A DNA stretch of 32,343 bases. It comes from a virus. Positions within the stretch are counted from its first letter, which is position 1; each line of letters opens with the position of its first letter. The notes below the pieces were generated by a model. That model was not told the DNA's origin and searched no databases. It was given only the letters and a program-made list of their open reading frames with translations. The stretch lies in the IMG/VR virus record IMGVR_UViG_3300022539_000485, positions 1 through 32,343 of that record; one strand, written 5' to 3'. Below are positions 30,322 through 32,343 of the stretch, in pieces. Both the position numbers and the translations under genes were made by a program.

Positions 30322-30642
30322 ATGAAAGCAAATGAAGTAGTTGAAACAGCTATCTCTGTTATCTATCTTGCACTTCTTATCATGTATATTATACAAATAT
30401 TCTACAGACCTGCATATTATTATGGCAGTAGGGTAAGAAACCGTTTTAACGGAAAGCATTGGAAATTGGCAGCTAAGGCATTCGGCATCAGAGTAAACAA
30501 ACTGAAAAAGATGTCTAAGGATGAAATCAAAAAAGTATATCGAGAGAAGGCGAAGAAAAATCATCCTGACCGTGGAGGCAACGCTAAAGATTTTAACAAT
30601 CTCCATGAAGCATACCAATTTGCATATGCTGCCGCATCATAA
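30322..30642 (+). CDS. Membrane-anchored J-domain (DnaJ-like) protein
   Basis: The 106-residue protein has one N-terminal membrane segment (about 10-27, ISVIYLALLIMYIIQIFY) and a C-terminal J domain. The J domain contains helix II KKVYREKAKKNH, the HPD motif at 81-83 (NHPDRGG), and a helix III sequence DFNNLHEAYQFAY. J proteins stimulate Hsp70 (DnaK) ATPase, so this would recruit the host chaperone to the membrane or to a viral client. GGGAGG precedes the ATG. The client is unknown. A terminator follows. Confidence 0.88.
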   Translation: MKANEVVETAISVIYLALLIMYIIQIFYRPAYYYGSRVRNRFNGKHWKLAAKAFGIRVNKLKKMSKDEIKKVYREKAKKNHPDRGGNAKDFNNLHEAYQFAYAAAS

Positions 30643-30650
30643 ATAAAACA

Positions 30651-30698
30651 CAGACATTATACATGTCTGGAAAAGCATCCATGTGGTGCTTTTTTTAA
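30651..30698 (+). terminator. Two hairpins with a T tract after the J-domain gene
   Basis: CAGACAT (30651-30657) pairs with ATGTCTG (30663-30669). Then AAGCATC (30673-30679) pairs with GGTGCTT (30685-30691), followed by a run of T's. The second is a standard intrinsic terminator. Confidence 0.85.
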
Positions 30699-30719
30699 AC
30701 TAATAAGGAGGCAAGTGAT

Positions 30720-30881
30720 ATGTTTATTTGTAATACTGGACTAGACTGTAGTGACTGTATTGGTGAGTGTGAGAATAATCTTGAATGGGATGAAGAGGCT
30801 GCTATACTTGAGTTAGAACGAGATATGTGTACTTTTATTAATATGAAATTACATATAAGAAAAAGGAGTTTAGAAAAATAA
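30720..30881 (+). CDS. Small Cys-rich acidic protein (53 aa)
   Basis: AAGGAGGCAAG precedes the ATG. The product has Cys at CNTGLDCSDCIGEC (residues 4-17) and an acidic middle (LEWDEEAAILELERD). It may be a small zinc knuckle protein. The stop overlaps the next gene's ATG by one base (TAATG). Confidence 0.68.
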   Translation: MFICNTGLDCSDCIGECENNLEWDEEAAILELERDMCTFINMKLHIRKRSLEK

Positions 30882-31060
30882 TGAACGAAAAGATTAAGCA
30901 TATGAATATATGTGAAAAATGTAATAACACCTATTTAACAAATTGTAAAGAAGATAAATGGTGCATGAAGTGTGTTGCATATGCTTTCGTAGTAGGAGTG
31001 AATAATTTTAGATATGAGGGGAAAGATTTAATTATCACAATACCCGAAGAAAGGAAATAA
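30881..31060 (+). CDS. Small zinc-ribbon-like protein (59 aa)
   Basis: The 59-residue product has ICEKCNNTY at residues 10-18 and WCMKCVAYAF at about 27-36, giving two CxxC pairs of a compact zinc ribbon. A basic beta tail follows. It is coupled to the previous gene by a one-base overlap and lies 1 nt before the ligase gene, so all three are probably co-expressed. Role unknown; DNA binding is conceivable. Confidence 0.72.
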   Translation: MNEKIKHMNICEKCNNTYLTNCKEDKWCMKCVAYAFVVGVNNFRYEGKDLIITIPEERK

Positions 31061-31061
31061 C

Positions 31062-32201
31062 ATGGAAAAATTAGAACTTCCAATTTTGTACGGAGTAAGC
31101 AGAGTAGGTAAAGTAAAACAATGGCAAGCAAAAGTTGAAGCACATGAAAACAACACAGCTTCTATTGTCATTGAGTCAGGATATGTTGATGGAAAAATTC
31201 GATCTATTGTCAAAGTTATTAAGAAGGGTAAAAATATTGGTAGATCAAATGAAACAACTCCATTTGAGCAAGCTGTATCAGAAATCCAATCAAAATGGAG
31301 TAGCAAACGAGATGAAAACTATGAGCCTGAACAAATGGATCCTGACAATTATACACCAAGACTCATGCTCCCTCAGTTATCCAAAGGTCCAGGTAAAGGA
31401 AAAATTATATATCCAGCGTATATTCAACCAAAGCTGAATGGAGTTTGTAATCTAGCTGAATTATATACAGACCCAAATTATTATAATAGTATTCTCCACC
31501 ATTCAAGAGGCGGTCATTTATTTGAGACTCTTGCTCATCTTGATGAATGGTTAACAAAACTCAACGCTCCAGCACCAACTCATGGAGAGTTATATGTTCA
31601 TGGATGGAGTCTTCAAAAGATTGGATCATATACCAAGAAAATAAAACCAGATCAACACTTGTTAGAATACTGGTTATATGATATTGCTTGGTTGGGTGTT
31701 CCGTTCGAAACAAGAATTGAATGGCTTAGTGAGATGACTCTCAAACTATATAAAGTAAGAGATGATTGTCCTATTAAGTTCACTCCAACCATCATAGTAA
31801 ATAACTATGATGAAGCAAAAACCTTTCATGACAAATGTGTTCAAAACGGTTATGAAGGAGCTATGCTAAAAAATACAAATGGTTTTTATATGTTCCAATA
31901 TAACTCCGATGATCTTGAAAAAGTGAAAGATTATGAAGACGATGAGTTTGAAATCGTCGGAGGAAAAGAAGGTACTGGAACTGATGCTGGATGTGTCATA
32001 TATAGATGTAAAGCTGGAGAAGGTCTTTATTTTGATGCTCGCCCAAGAGGTACAGTAGAGGACCGTCAAGAGATGTTTAGAAATCTTCCAAATGATATTG
32101 GTAAAATGCTTACCGTTAGATATGCTGAACTATCTGACAATGGTATTCCCTTACAACCAGTTGGAGTTCCCGTAGCAGAAGCAGTGAGGGATTATGAATA
32201 A
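31062..32201 (+). CDS. ATP-dependent DNA ligase
   Basis: The 379-residue protein has nucleotidyltransferase motifs. Motif I is IQPKLNG with catalytic Lys at K124. A HGELYVHG segment (motif III, E176) and YWLYDIAW follow. The C-terminal part has motif IV NGYEGAMLKN and motif V LEKVKDYED. An N-terminal domain with LYGVSRVGKVKQWQAKVE precedes it and may help DNA binding. In motif I the usual Asp (KxDG) is Asn. Some phage ligases carry this and it does not by itself imply inactivity. An OB-like tail follows with IGKMLTVRYAELSD. The enzyme would seal nicks during phage replication. Confidence 0.9.
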   Translation: MEKLELPILYGVSRVGKVKQWQAKVEAHENNTASIVIESGYVDGKIRSIVKVIKKGKNIGRSNETTPFEQAVSEIQSKWSSKRDENYEPEQMDPDNYTPRLMLPQLSKGPGKGKIIYPAYIQPKLNGVCNLAELYTDPNYYNSILHHSRGGHLFETLAHLDEWLTKLNAPAPTHGELYVHGWSLQKIGSYTKKIKPDQHLLEYWLYDIAWLGVPFETRIEWLSEMTLKLYKVRDDCPIKFTPTIIVNNYDEAKTFHDKCVQNGYEGAMLKNTNGFYMFQYNSDDLEKVKDYEDDEFEIVGGKEGTGTDAGCVIYRCKAGEGLYFDARPRGTVEDRQEMFRNLPNDIGKMLTVRYAELSDNGIPLQPVGVPVAEAVRDYE

Positions 32202-32343
32202 TGAACCTTGCAGAGTTTTTTGAAAAGAAAAGTAAACCAAAATTTAATTTAAAAAATTCTGATCTAGTCGGATGGTTCTCTTATGGTGGAAAAAATAGAG
32301 TAAAACATTATTATATAATTGATAGAAGGTATAGTTTTACAGA
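32201..32343 (+). CDS. Unidentified gene, cut by the window edge
   Basis: An ATG sharing a base with the ligase stop (TAATG) starts MNLAEFFEKKSKPKFNLKN. The frame continues through DLVGWFSYGGKNRVKHYYIID to the window end. It is probably coupled to the ligase. Too little is present for a family call. Confidence 0.6.
   Translation, partial: MNLAEFFEKKSKPKFNLKNSDLVGWFSYGGKNRVKHYYIIDRRYSFT

Noticed and set aside
30301-30618. 105-residue minus frame opposite the J-domain gene
   Set aside because: The plus strand encodes a J domain with HPD, so the antisense frame is a shadow.
31062-32201. RNA ligase instead of DNA ligase
   Set aside because: Motif order and an EGAMLK motif IV, with KVKDY motif V and an OB-like tail, fit ATP-dependent DNA ligases better. 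A distinction by search was not possible here.

Overview
This AT-rich window carries phage virion genes in long, tightly packed runs, with strong Shine-Dalgarno sequences and many 1-11 nt gene overlaps. It looks like part of a large contractile-tailed (myovirus-type) bacteriophage genome. The recognisable tail parts are a 650-residue sheath, a tail tube, a gp25-like wedge lysozyme-fold protein, a T4 gp26-family protein and a baseplate J/gp6-type protein. The set also includes a 3-TM holin-like protein, an ATP-dependent DNA ligase, a SET-domain protein and a J-domain protein, which points to a big (possibly jumbo) phage. The host cannot be named from sequence alone.

Layout. Nearly all virion genes are on the minus strand and read right to left. 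28.4-25.4 kb holds tail or decoration proteins, including a paralogous pair and a carbohydrate-binding-like protein. 25.3-24.0 kb holds a receiver-PAS protein coupled to a membrane coiled-coil protein. 23.9-18.1 kb holds small proteins, DUF5675, holin, HD protein and a large gpI-like baseplate/fibre protein. 18.0-17.0 kb is a metallophosphoesterase. 15.9-12.0 kb holds a His-rich zinc-ribbon protein, a fibre-like protein and the sheath. 9.3 kb to the left edge holds an HAD phosphatase, tube, two Cys-rich membrane proteins, chaperone-like pair, gp25, a double Cys-module protein, baseplate proteins and an unknown.

Two plus-strand islands interrupt this late region like morons, each with its own promoter-like element and terminator. 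Island 1 (9.4-11.9 kb) encodes a membrane coiled-coil protein, a radical SAM/SPASM-like enzyme, a protein starting with a TDFVTNSSSSSF motif, and an unknown. Island 2 (16.0-17.05 kb) encodes a type IV prepilin-like protein and a 68-residue protein, each followed by an unusually elaborate terminator. The right end (28.5 kb onward) is mostly plus-strand, with small Cys-rich or membrane proteins, a J protein and DNA ligase. It also contains an RNA region with three consecutive, covarying H-type pseudoknots.

Two distinct short motifs follow transcription direction. CTATATATATTAAT plus a GTGAAAG-like tail precedes plus-strand units (six copies). AGAACAAAATATAAA-type sites, read on the minus strand, precede minus-strand genes (eight copies or variants). 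They are probably two temporal classes of phage promoter, the second resembling a T4-type late promoter. All functional statements come from reading the sequence and family recognition; no searches were run.
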